Assembly (NCBI RefSeq): GCF_009604425.1
Contig: NZ_WEGI01000009.1
Coordinates: forward strand, 1-64,000
Length of the DNA: 64,000 bases
From: Nocardia aurantia
Lineage (GTDB): Bacteria > Actinomycetota > Actinomycetes > Mycobacteriales > Mycobacteriaceae
Reading direction: 5' to 3'
A model generated the notes under the pieces. That model saw only the letters and a program-made list of their open reading frames with translations, was not told the DNA's origin and ran no database searches. Positions within the stretch are counted from its first letter, which is position 1. Each line of letters begins with the position of its first letter. Shown in pieces: positions 1 to 7,911 of this stretch. The position numbers and the translations under genes were made by a program.

Positions 1-120
1 CTCCACCAGTACCGGCGGCTGGCCGTCCGCTGGGAACGCCGCACAGACATCCACGAAGGCTTCCTCAACCTCGGCGCCTCCCTCATCTGCTGGCGACGAC
101 TCAGCAATCGAACCCGATAG
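1..120 (+). mobile_element. C-terminal end of an IS5-family (DDE) transposase, cut by the window edge
   Basis: The frame is open from base 1 and stops with TAG at 118-120. The 39 residues end in a pattern typical of IS5-group transposase C-termini: a YRRLAVRWERR segment, then DIHEGFLNLG and ICWRRL, which is the last helix of the DDE domain. The catalytic residues lie mostly outside the window, so intactness cannot be judged. No terminal inverted repeat could be recognised in the following 100 bases. It sits just upstream of parA and marks the region as mobile DNA. Confidence 0.75.
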
Positions 121-215
121 GAGCTCTAAGCGCGGCGGCGGCCGACCGGGTTTCGGTGAACGGATACGCCGTCATGGCGCTCGAAGGTCTGAAAATCCGC
201 TCAGAACGGATCATC

Positions 216-256
216 GGTACTTGGATTAAGTATCCGTGATACTATCTTCACGTACC
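216..256. promoter_or_regulatory. Nested palindrome upstream of parA, probable operator or centromere-like site
   Basis: Two inverted repeats share one centre at base 236: an outer pair GGTAC (216-220) / GTACC (252-256) and an inner pair GTATC (230-234) / GATAC (238-242). The site ends 22 bases before the parA start and overlaps where the promoter should be. Partition genes are commonly autoregulated through such sites, so an operator is the simplest reading; a parS-like site is possible. Confidence 0.45.
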
Positions 257-278
257 TTTCGATCGATCGGGGAGTTGG

Positions 279-1301
279 ATGACCACGACCTACACGTTCT
301 GGAACAACAAGGGCGGCACGGGCAAGACGAGTCTGTGTTTCCAGTCCATGGCCTTCTACGCCGACCAAAATCCGGACAAGCGAGTCCTGGCGATCGACGT
401 CTGCCCACAGGCCAACCTGTCCGAGCTGCTTTTCGGTGGGCTGACGGGCTCAGGTAGCGAGGTGCTGCTCGCCCGCCAGAATGAGCCGACCCGCCGAACC
501 ATCGGTGGCTATTTCGAGCTGCGGGTCCCCACCCCGTGGTCGACTCCGGCCATCGATCCCGATTTGTACATGTCGCACCCAGCGGACTACAACTCCGCGA
601 TCCCGGACAACCTCGATCTCATCGCCGGAGACCCAATCTTGGAGCTGCAGGCCAACGCCGTATCCACGCTGGCCAACACGCAGCTGGCTGGCACTCCGAC
701 GTGGCTGCGCGTCATCGACTGGATCCAAGATCTGGTCGATACCCTGGAGGGCAGATACGACACGATCTTCATCGACGCGAACCCGTCGTTCTCGATGTAC
801 ACCCAGATCGCCCTCTCGGCAGCCGACCGCTTGGTCTTGCCCGTGATGGCTGACGACTCCTCGCGCCGCGCGATTCAGAACGCATTCTCCCTGATCTACG
901 GCCTGAAGCTGCCGTCTGAGATCTACACTCAGTACGCCTTCGCCACGAAGTTGAAGGCAGAGGGCCGTGGCCTGCCGAAAGTGCACGTGATCGCGAAGAA
1001 CCGGCTCACTCAGTACGTCGTCGCGGCGTCGGGGTACTCTGCCGTGCTCAAGACCATCGACGCGGACGTGAAGGCACTCCTCACGTCGAACCCTGGAATG
1101 TTCACCGCGCACAAGGCGAAGGACGTCATGGTTGAGATCCGGGACTTCCAGACCGCCGGAGTCGTTGCGTTCGCACGTGGCTGCCCGTTCTACGAGCAGA
1201 AGCCCGGCCGCATGGACATCATGGGCAAGCGTGTTGGGGTGAAGCGCGAGTACCTCGACAACTGCATCCAGTCAGTGCAATCGCTTGTCGACGAACTCTG
1301 A
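279..1301 (+). CDS. parA: ParA/MinD-type partition ATPase
   Basis: A 340-aa cytosolic ATPase of the ParA/CobQ superfamily. The deviant Walker A motif KGGTGKT lies at residues 11-17, an AIDVCPQANL segment (Walker A'-like, with Cys where Asp is common) follows near residue 40, and FIDANPS (Walker B-like) near residue 164. There is no obvious N-terminal HTH domain, so this is a short, type Ib-like ParA or a chromosome-encoded ICE variant. ATG is preceded by GGGGAG at a usable distance. The neighbouring ParB-N-like gene (1762-2628) and the transposase tail indicate a segregation or maintenance module of a plasmid-like integrated element. Partition as the actual role is inferred. Confidence 0.85.
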   Translation: MTTTYTFWNNKGGTGKTSLCFQSMAFYADQNPDKRVLAIDVCPQANLSELLFGGLTGSGSEVLLARQNEPTRRTIGGYFELRVPTPWSTPAIDPDLYMSHPADYNSAIPDNLDLIAGDPILELQANAVSTLANTQLAGTPTWLRVIDWIQDLVDTLEGRYDTIFIDANPSFSMYTQIALSAADRLVLPVMADDSSRRAIQNAFSLIYGLKLPSEIYTQYAFATKLKAEGRGLPKVHVIAKNRLTQYVVAASGYSAVLKTIDADVKALLTSNPGMFTAHKAKDVMVEIRDFQTAGVVAFARGCPFYEQKPGRMDIMGKRVGVKREYLDNCIQSVQSLVDEL

Positions 1302-1761
1302 CCTCTGAAGTTCCCCCCGACCGTTCTGTGGTCGCACAGCCTTCTGTGCCAGCGTTTGGCCGCGCTCGTCGACCGGACCTGTCGCTGAACGTCGAGTTCA
1401 GGCAGCAAGCGCAGAGAGAGTCTTGCGAGATATCGAGGCTTGGGCCAGCTCGGCGACCACGCTACGGCCGCCGAAGAAGGCATTCGAGATGCATTGGTGC
1501 ACAGCGTATTTCGACAAGCAGGACCGCGCTATCAGAGGCAGTCGACTGTAGCGCATCCAGGTCCGAGTGCTGCCATTCCGAACCGCTGCTTGCACACACC
1601 GTCGTGGCGAGGCCCTGACACGGCTCCGGCGGACCGCTCGGCAATCGAAACTGAGAGACCTGGGTAAGAAGGCAGACCTTGGAGATTTTCGACGCCATAG
1701 GATTTTTCGGAGGTCATGAGTTTAGTCTAGGCTGCACATAGATCGGCCTTGGGAGGCCGCC
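1302..1761. other. Intergenic stretch between parA and the ParB-like gene; no supported gene
   Basis: These 460 bases carry only short overlapping open frames without recognisable domains or good ribosome sites. The last 60 bases are more AT-rich (TTTAGTCTAGGCT near 1718-1731) and could hold the promoter of the ParB-like gene. A degraded gene is possible, as 1398-1595 on the minus strand is open, but nothing in it is recognisable. Confidence 0.5.
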
Positions 1762-2628
1762 GTGAGCAACTGGGGAAACTACGTGGACAAGCACTTTGAG
1801 CAGATCGCGGTGGGCAAGCTCAGCGTCGATCCGGAGATGAACAGCGGACGTCTCTACATGCAGCGCGATGAAATCCTTGCCTGGACTGCAAAAATTGCAG
1901 AGAACTGGGATAGGGAGATGCTGCTACCGGCTTTGGTGTCGAAGCGCGCCGACGGCACGTTGGTGATCTTGGATGGTCAGCACAGTAACGAGGCCTGCAG
2001 GCGCGTGGAGGGTGACAACTTCCGCCGCGACGCCATGGTTTACGAGGGGCTCACCATCCAGCAGGAGGCCAAACTCTTTCTCGCTGCGAACAAGCACCGC
2101 AGGCCGGTCAAGCCCTTCGATAATTTTCGGGTATCGCTAACGGCAGGCGACCGCACTGCAGTGCGGGTAGATACAGAAGTACGAGCCCTTGGCGACGGCC
2201 TGCAGGTGGCTGCCAGCTCAAGCACGAACCGTGTTGGTGCCGTCCAGGCCCTTTTGGTAATGGGCAAGACAGCAGGGATGATCACTCGAGTCTTGAGGAT
2301 AGTAAGTGCCGCGTGGGGTCGCGATGCCAGCACCTGGGACAACCTGGTCCTGCGGGCGGTGGCTATGGTGCTCGCCGCACCGGGTACCTGGGAGTTGGCA
2401 GACGACGATCTGCTCATCAAGGTATTAAAGGACGGCGGCACTCCGGCGGTCTGGAAGCGAAACGCAGTGCGCGAGACGCCGAGTGGCGGCGGCTCGGCAT
2501 CTCGGTCGGTGCCGATGGCACAAACGATTGTAGGGAATTACAACATGGGCATCATGGATCGCGAGAAGCTGCTTGTTTTCGGCCGACCGAAGAAGGCAGT
2601 GTCCTCCAGCCGCAAGGTCCGAACGTAG
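1762..2628 (+). CDS. ParB N-terminal-domain-like protein (ParB/sulfiredoxin fold; DUF6551-like)
   Basis: A 288-aa protein started by GTG with GGGAGG five bases upstream. Residues 20-110 resemble the ParB/Srx nuclease-like domain: a stretch of positions naming target values, VILDGQHSNEAC (around residue 72, equivalent to the DGxHR box of ParB-N) and an EAKLFLAANKHRRPV segment. The rest is helical and lacks a recognisable ParB HTH, so it is not a canonical ParB; similar proteins (DUF6551 and relatives, as I recall) occur on actinophages and actinobacterial plasmids. It lies downstream of parA and may be its partner or a CTPase-like regulator of element maintenance. Codon use is less GC-biased than the later genes, consistent with acquired DNA. 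Confidence 0.6.
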   Translation: MSNWGNYVDKHFEQIAVGKLSVDPEMNSGRLYMQRDEILAWTAKIAENWDREMLLPALVSKRADGTLVILDGQHSNEACRRVEGDNFRRDAMVYEGLTIQQEAKLFLAANKHRRPVKPFDNFRVSLTAGDRTAVRVDTEVRALGDGLQVAASSSTNRVGAVQALLVMGKTAGMITRVLRIVSAAWGRDASTWDNLVLRAVAMVLAAPGTWELADDDLLIKVLKDGGTPAVWKRNAVRETPSGGGSASRSVPMAQTIVGNYNMGIMDREKLLVFGRPKKAVSSSRKVRT

Positions 2629-2780
2629 GCGAAGCTATCTCGGTCCGCAATCATCTACCGCCGCAACTACAGCCACCGCACGGCGTGGCCAACTCCACTG
2701 GCTCCCTCAAGGCCACCAAGTCGAGTGCAGTGGCGTCGCCCGGTGGAGCCGCGGGCCGCCAGAAGCGGCAATGAGAAACG

Positions 2781-2868
2781 GGCTACCCGTCGGCTGTGGC
2801 CGTTGACCGCGCAGGGGCGGGCAAGTACCCGCCCCGGCCACCGCAGCCAGCCCGGCCGACGGGTAGCC
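2781..2868. repeat. Large nested inverted repeat between convergent genes
   Basis: Outer perfect 14-bp arms lie at 2781-2794 (GGCTACCCGTCGGC) and 2855-2868; a middle pair GTGGCC / GGCCAC at 2796-2801 and 2836-2841; and an inner pair GGGGCGGG / CCCGCCCC at 2814-2821 and 2828-2835 around a six-base loop. It can fold into one long imperfect hairpin. It lies between the ends of the ParB-like gene and the minus-strand protease-like gene, so a bidirectional terminator is possible, but no T-tract follows and the complexity exceeds an ordinary terminator. Confidence 0.7.
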
Positions 2869-2890
2869 GCCAGGAACGGCCTTGTGGCGG

Positions 2891-3592
2891 CTACGCCTCA
2901 TCATCGTTGACGAACGCCTCTATTGCCCTGCGCAACTCTTCCGGATCAGAAGTGACGATGTGGGCCTTGGTCGTTGCGCCGTCCGCTTCCCGCCGTTCGA
3001 ATTTGAATACGTTTCTGTGAGATCGCGACGGAAGAAAGCGCTTCGCCGAGTCATAGAGGATTGCCGCTAGGATATTCGCGGGGATGGCCAGCAGAACCGA
3101 CGCGCCATACTTGAGAAAGATCGCTGCGTCAGGAAGTGCTGACAGCTGATGAATGCGCGAAAATTCGACAGTGTGTGTGGAGGGGAGACCCGAAGCGGCA
3201 GAGAGTATCTCATCGTCTGTGTAGTAGCTCGCATCCGCCGCAATCTGGAAATCCGCACCACCTGAGATTCCCGCAAGGTGTTCGAAAAACGCGATAGAGA
3301 ATCCGCCCGGCGCTCCCTGTTCCTTGATTTCATTCTGTATCGCCGCCCAATCGTCCGCATCTACGTCGAATTCGGCCCAGGCCGCTCGATGGCCGTCGTC
3401 AAGCTGTTCAACACCGGCCGTTACGTTCTGGACCTCAAGCTGCCGACCAGGATCGTGATTGAAATTCATTGGCGTGGTGCCAGTAGCAAGAGCATCCGCA
3501 ATTTGATCCAACGCCGATTCGTCCAGAACAAAGTCTTTGCCGGGCAGTGGATGATTGCTTGCTACCCGGGTCCTCACACGCTTCATCGCCAC
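2891..3592 (-). CDS. Membrane-anchored protein with HK97 prohead-protease-like domain
   Basis: A 233-aa protein. GTG at 3592 is chosen because GGGAGG stands six bases upstream; an ATG six bases further in would be too distant. Residues 40-105 resemble the U35 prohead protease core: NFNHDPGR with the candidate catalytic His46, an acidic middle segment, and GGFSIAF with candidate nucleophile Ser99. Residues about 157-177 form one hydrophobic segment, followed by a basic stretch and a small C-terminal domain (194-233) ending in DPEELRRAIEAF, which recalls small accessory domains of conflict proteins. No portal, capsid or terminase gene is nearby, so a capsid-maturation role is unlikely. The function is unknown; the protease assignment rests on two motifs. 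Confidence 0.55.
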   Translation of the reverse strand: MAMKRVRTRVASNHPLPGKDFVLDESALDQIADALATGTTPMNFNHDPGRQLEVQNVTAGVEQLDDGHRAAWAEFDVDADDWAAIQNEIKEQGAPGGFSIAFFEHLAGISGGADFQIAADASYYTDDEILSAASGLPSTHTVEFSRIHQLSALPDAAIFLKYGASVLLAIPANILAAILYDSAKRFLPSRSHRNVFKFERREADGATTKAHIVTSDPEELRRAIEAFVNDDEA

Positions 3593-4178
3593 GGCATGCC
3601 TCCCTTATCGACCACGCCATTACCCAGATGGACTACCGGCCAAGAGTATCCCAGTGCATACACCCCACCCCCATGCCATCCACCGACGGGATGTCAACGG
3701 TGTTCCATAGGTGTCCGCCGGTGCGCAAAAGGTGGCGATTTAGTGCCTCTCACCTGCGGTGATGCGACAGGGTACTCGGTGGCGGTGCAGGTGGGCGGGC
3801 TGCCTCATAGCGGGCCGGAGGTACTTAAAATCCGTCAAGTCTGGGTTCGAGTCCCAGCGGGGGCACTACTTTTCGGCCGATGTGCCGCGCGGATGCGTTC
3901 CGTGCAGCGGCCGGTATCGGGGGCGGTGCCCACAGCCGACGCGCAGTCGGGCGGCGCTATCGTGGTCGGCGGCGAGCACCGGTTCGATCGGCAATGCCGG
4001 GTGGCGCGGGGATTTCGAAGTCCGGGTCGCTGGGGGATCGGGGGGGTGGGTGTGGACTGTGAGCAAACTTACGGACAATTCCGGACAGTCGAGCAGATGG
4101 GTAGTCTGGCGCGCAGGTTCGCCTTGTCGTACCGCAGATCAGTAGACCTCATATGCAGTAGTCGATAGGAAGTGCCTT
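3593..4178. other. Long intergenic stretch between the mobile element and the LGFP gene
   Basis: The stretch holds the tRNA 3' remnant (3823-3865) and a small inverted repeat TCACC/GGTGA near 3748-3760, but no gene I can support. The part before 3866 would belong to the element and the part after it to the chromosome if the attachment-site reading is right. The segment 4060-4178 should contain the promoter of the LGFP gene. Confidence 0.5.
3823..3865 (+). other. 3' part of a tRNA gene: probable attachment (att) site
   Basis: The T arm is perfect: CTGGG (3841-3845), loop TTCGAGT, CCCAG (3853-3857). It is followed by a seven-base acceptor strand CGGGGGC (3858-3864) and discriminator A. Upstream, CTTAAAATCCGT at 3824-3835 has the form of an anticodon loop and 3' anticodon stem with a UAA (Leu-like) anticodon, but the 5' half of the stem does not pair (GGTA instead of ACGGA) and no GCCCCCG acceptor strand occurs upstream. 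The 3' strand is therefore a tRNA remnant, as left by tyrosine-recombinase integration at tRNA 3' ends. The short variable region is odd for tRNA-Leu, so the tRNA identity is uncertain. Confidence 0.65.
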
Positions 4179-4895
4179 ATGCATCGTCACCGTGTGGCTG
4201 TCGTCGCCGGACTCGTCAGCGCCGTCCTGGTCGCCGGCACCGCCGCTACCGCTTCGGCGCGGCAGATCGGTGGATTCGACGTCGGTGGTGCGATCGAGAC
4301 CGAGTACGACCAGTCGGGGGGATTCGATCTGCTGGGTAATCCGACCGGGCCGGACAGCCTGGGCGCCAACGGCGGTCACTTCCAGGTGTTCGAGCACGGG
4401 TCGATCTACTGGTCGCCCGATACCGGCGCCCACGAGATCGGCGGGTTCATCCGGGATCGGTGGGGTGCGCTGGGCTGGGAGAAGGGGGTGCTCGGGTATC
4501 CGACCACCCGGGAATCCGATGCCACCGACGGGAAGTACAACAACTTCCAGAACGGGTCGATCTACTGGTCGCAGGACACGGGTGCGCATCAGATCGGCGG
4601 GGCCATCTACGTGAAGTGGGCCGCGCACGATTACGAGCGCGGGCCGCTGGGTTTCCCGACCAGTGACGAGTTCGCGACCAAGGGCGGCGGAAAGGCGAAT
4701 CTGTTCTCCGGTGGGGCGATCTACTGGACCAAGGCGACCACCGCGCACATTCTGAGCAACGGGCCGATTCTGGATCAGTGGACCGTGGCCGGAAGCGATT
4801 CCGGGCGCTACGGGTTCCCGACCAGTGACGAGTACGACGTGCCGGGCGGGAAGGCGCAGAACTTCCAGCACGGCACCATCACCGTGCGGAGCTGA
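4179..4895 (+). CDS. Secreted LGFP-repeat protein
   Basis: A 238-aa protein with an N-terminal signal peptide (residues 1-27, hydrophobic core AVVAGLVSAVLVAG, cleavage after ASA). The mature part consists of four LGFP-type repeats of about 50 residues, recognisable from LGNPTG, LGYPTT, LGFPTS and YGFPTS, each with a GSIYWSPDTGAHEIGG-like companion strand. LGFP repeats occur in mycolata envelope proteins, often next to mycolyltransferase or amidase domains, and are thought to bind cell-wall components; here they stand alone. AGGAAG seven bases upstream supports the ATG. It is transcribed convergently with the next gene. Confidence 0.85.
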   Translation: MHRHRVAVVAGLVSAVLVAGTAATASARQIGGFDVGGAIETEYDQSGGFDLLGNPTGPDSLGANGGHFQVFEHGSIYWSPDTGAHEIGGFIRDRWGALGWEKGVLGYPTTRESDATDGKYNNFQNGSIYWSQDTGAHQIGGAIYVKWAAHDYERGPLGFPTSDEFATKGGGKANLFSGGAIYWTKATTAHILSNGPILDQWTVAGSDSGRYGFPTSDEYDVPGGKAQNFQHGTITVRS

Positions 4896-4946
4896 GCGGG
4901 ATCGTGGCGGGACCGCGGTGGGGTCGGGTGCGGACCGCGGACTCGA

Positions 4947-6215
4947 TCAGGCCGGGACCGCGGCGGGTTTGCGGGTGCCGGTGGTGACCAGATACAGCAC
5001 CAGCAGCACCACGCTGAGCCAGACGTAGGTGTCGCCGATGAAATGTTGCCACGGCGTCCAGGACAGCTCCCGGTTCTCCTCACCGGGCTCCCAGTTCTGC
5101 GGGCCGATCACGAACACGACGGCGGTGGCCAGCATGATCGCGTACCAGACGAGGGCCTGCCGCAGTGGCGCCCGGCTCGCGGCACCCACGCCGGCCAGCA
5201 GGGCGGGCGCGATCCAGACCCAGTGGTGCGACCAGGAAATCGGGGAGGCCAGCAGGGTGAACACCGCGTTGAAGGCCAGCACCAGCGGCGGGTTGTCCGC
5301 GGCGCGGCGCATCGCCGGTACCACCAGCGCCAGCAGGACCAGGCTGAGCAGCAGCCACAGCGCGGTGAATTCCGGGCGTGGTACCTGAAAGCGGGACAGC
5401 ACGCCCTGGATGGATTGATTCGTGCGGAAGGCCGAACCGCTCAGGCCGGATACGTTGCCCATGCCGCCGAACCAGTATCGGGTGGATTCGCGGGGGAGCA
5501 CCGCGTAGGCGAGTGCGGTGGCCACCGCGCCGGTGATCGCGGCGGTGGCGGCGGCCCGATAATCGCGGCGTACGAGGAAATACAGCACGAACGCGGCGGG
5601 GGTCAGTTTGATCGCCGCGGCCAGGCCGACCAGGACGCCGCGCGGCCACTTCGAGCGTGCGGACGGATCCTCGGCGGAGGCCCCCCCGGCCAGGCAGTCG
5701 ATCGCGACCAGCACCATGAGCAGCAGATTCACCTGGCCGAAGTCCAGGGTCGAATGGATCGGCTCGAGCAGCAGGGCCAGCGGCAGCGCGCACGCGGTGA
5801 CGAGGAGGGCGAGTTCGACTCCGCCGGACCAGATCCGGCGAGCGGCCAGGTAGAGCGTCACCGCCAGGGCCAGGACCGTGACCACGAAGAACGCGGTCGC
5901 GGCGGCATGCCAGGGCAGCATCGCGAACGGGCTCAGCGCCAGCGCGGCGAACGGCGGGTAGATGAACGGCAGGCTGATGCCCATCGTCGTCTTCGGGAGG
6001 CTGCCGTACATGTCGGCGCCGTGCCACATCGCCTGTACACCGAGCCGATAGACCTGGAGGTCGATGTACTCCCGCTTGATCGGCGTCAACGGCCCGCTGG
6101 GGTGCAACAGCCACCAGACGCAGATCGCGGCCAGCAACGCCGGCAGCGCCCACACAATCCGCGGGAAGCGGCGGGTCGCGGCCGTCGGTCGACTGGAGGT
6201 AGTGACGCTAACCAT
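4947..6215 (-). CDS. GT87 (DUF2029) polyprenol-phosphate-mannose-dependent mannosyltransferase-like protein
   Basis: An integral membrane protein of about 422 aa with some ten hydrophobic segments. The first periplasmic loop carries DLQVYRLGVQAMWHGADMY, a form of the D-x-x-VY motif of the GT-C family GT87, to which PimE and related arabinan/mannan transferases belong; these use decaprenyl-phosphate sugars on the outer face of the membrane. The internal ATG at 6215 is preferred over 6275, because the longer form would overlap the divergent permease start and adds a non-hydrophobic tail. No strong ribosome site is visible. Donor and acceptor are not deducible. Confidence 0.75.
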   Translation of the reverse strand: MVSVTTSSRPTAATRRFPRIVWALPALLAAICVWWLLHPSGPLTPIKREYIDLQVYRLGVQAMWHGADMYGSLPKTTMGISLPFIYPPFAALALSPFAMLPWHAAATAFFVVTVLALAVTLYLAARRIWSGGVELALLVTACALPLALLLEPIHSTLDFGQVNLLLMVLVAIDCLAGGASAEDPSARSKWPRGVLVGLAAAIKLTPAAFVLYFLVRRDYRAAATAAITGAVATALAYAVLPRESTRYWFGGMGNVSGLSGSAFRTNQSIQGVLSRFQVPRPEFTALWLLLSLVLLALVVPAMRRAADNPPLVLAFNAVFTLLASPISWSHHWVWIAPALLAGVGAASRAPLRQALVWYAIMLATAVVFVIGPQNWEPGEENRELSWTPWQHFIGDTYVWLSVVLLVLYLVTTGTRKPAAVPA

Positions 6216-6268
6216 CCAGGACGAGGTTACCGGCAGCGGCATTCGGACAACCGGACGGGTGTGACACC

Positions 6269-7648
6269 ATGACACCCGCTATGACGATGACCAGCGGCGA
6301 GCGCTCGGCCGCCGAAGCGCCGCTCACCCTCACCACCCAGCCGCCCCGCAGCCTGTCGTTCGGCGACCAGACCGCCTTCTGGGCCAACCTCGGGGTCACC
6401 CTGATCGGTTTCACCGCGGCGCTCTATGTCCTGCATCCGACCGGGCATCCGCAGCTGCCGCTGCTCGGCGCGCTGCTGGCCACCGCGGCCGGCACCGTGA
6501 TCGGCGCGGCGATGGTGGCCGCCGCCGGTGCGGTGGGCGAGCGGACCGGCGCGCCCGCGATGGCGAACTTCCGTGGCCTGTTCGGTACCCGGCTGTCCTA
6601 TCTGCCGACCGTCGCCAACATCGTGCAGTGCGTCGGCTGGGGTGTGTACGAACTGACCGTGATCGCGGGCGGCGTGCAGGCGCTGACCCATCATCGGCTG
6701 CCGCACGCGCCGGTGATCGTCGCCGCGGGTGTGCTGTGCACGGTGATGGCGATCTGGCCGTTGCGAATTCTGCGGCTGCTGCGCAAGTACGTGACGGTCG
6801 CGGTGGCCGTGGCGATGCTGTATTTCACGGTGCGGTTGTTGCATCGGCCGCTACCCGCGGTGCCCGACACGTCGTGGAGCGGCTTCTTCCCCGCCGTCGA
6901 TACCGCGCTCGCCGTGGCGGTGTCGTTCGTTCCGCTGGCCGCCGACTACACCCGGCACGCCCGGTCCGCGCGCGCCGCCTCGGGGGCGACCCTGCTCGGT
7001 TTCTCGGTCGCGCAGACCTGGTGCTATCTCCTGGGCATCGTCGCGTTGATCCAAGTCGGCGGCGACGGTGACCGGATCTTCGACACCTTCCTCGGAGTGG
7101 GTGCGGGCTGGTTGTTCTTCGCGGTGCTGGTGCTGCGCGAATCGGATCAGTCGTTCGCGAACGTGTACTCGACGGCGATGTCGATCCAGAATCTGCTGCC
7201 GCGGGTGGATCGCCGCATCCTCGCCGCCGCGGTCGGTGTGCTGGCCACCGCGCTGGCGCTGGGGGTGCACGATTTCACCGGCTTCGCCAACTTCCTGCTG
7301 TTGATCGGCTCGGTGTTCGTGCCGCTGGCCGCGGTGCTGGTGGTCGACTTCTTCCTCGGCCGGGGACGGGCCGCCGGGGCCGGGCACGGCTGGGACCTGT
7401 CCGAGCGTGCCCCGGCCCGGCCGGTGATGCTGGTGCCGTGGTTGCTGGGATTCGTCGTGTACCAGCTCTGCAATCCCGGTTCGGTGGACGGCTGGGCCCG
7501 CTGGTGGGGGCATGCGCAGGACGCCCTCGGCGTGCACCCGGGCTGGTGGTCCTCGGCGTCGCTGCTGTCGTTCCTGACCGCCGCGCTGATCACCGGGATC
7601 ATCGTGCTGTTCGAACGCCGCCGGGGCCGGGCGGCCGCCGTCGCTTGA
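6269..7648 (+). CDS. NCS1-family nucleobase (cytosine/purine) permease
   Basis: A 459-aa membrane protein with about 12 predicted helices. The N-terminal part (SFGDQTAFWANLGVTLIGF) and the segment GTRLSYLPTVANIVQCVGWGVYELTVI match the NCS1 cytosine/purine/hydantoin permease fold; SFVPLAADYTRHAR in the middle corresponds to the conserved substrate-site helix region (PxxADYTR). Such carriers import nucleobases or related heterocycles with H+ or Na+. The gene is divergent from the GT87 gene. Substrate cannot be read from the sequence. Confidence 0.8.
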   Translation: MTPAMTMTSGERSAAEAPLTLTTQPPRSLSFGDQTAFWANLGVTLIGFTAALYVLHPTGHPQLPLLGALLATAAGTVIGAAMVAAAGAVGERTGAPAMANFRGLFGTRLSYLPTVANIVQCVGWGVYELTVIAGGVQALTHHRLPHAPVIVAAGVLCTVMAIWPLRILRLLRKYVTVAVAVAMLYFTVRLLHRPLPAVPDTSWSGFFPAVDTALAVAVSFVPLAADYTRHARSARAASGATLLGFSVAQTWCYLLGIVALIQVGGDGDRIFDTFLGVGAGWLFFAVLVLRESDQSFANVYSTAMSIQNLLPRVDRRILAAAVGVLATALALGVHDFTGFANFLLLIGSVFVPLAAVLVVDFFLGRGRAAGAGHGWDLSERAPARPVMLVPWLLGFVVYQLCNPGSVDGWARWWGHAQDALGVHPGWWSSASLLSFLTAALITGIIVLFERRRGRAAAVA

Positions 7649-7911
7649 CCGGCCCGCCGCCCTGGTCACCGCGATCGGCGTCCAGCGCCACTCCCGCACG
7701 GATTGCCTCCGGTGGCTGGGCCTCCGCGGTCCGGCGGGCCGCACGGATGCCGTCGCCGGGTGTGCCGGAATTTCCCGCACATGATCGACGCGAGGCCGGG
7801 GTATGCCCGACTCGGTATCCGCGGCACGTCCGTGCACGGTGCGGTGGCTGTTAGATTCGCCTGACCGTGCGGGTTCGTACGCGGTGCTTTCCGTTCAGGG
7901 AGGAGACCGAG

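Noticed and set aside
1398..1595. Minus-strand 65-codon frame as a transposase or integrase remnant
   Set aside because: No motif supports it; the residues are consistent with chance.
2891..3592. Phage head module
   Set aside because: The prohead-protease-like motifs stand alone; no terminase, portal or capsid gene is within view, and the protein has a membrane segment.
3720..3865. Intact tRNA gene
   Set aside because: The T arm and 3' acceptor strand are perfect, but no matching 5' acceptor strand or 5' anticodon stem half exists, so it is only a remnant.
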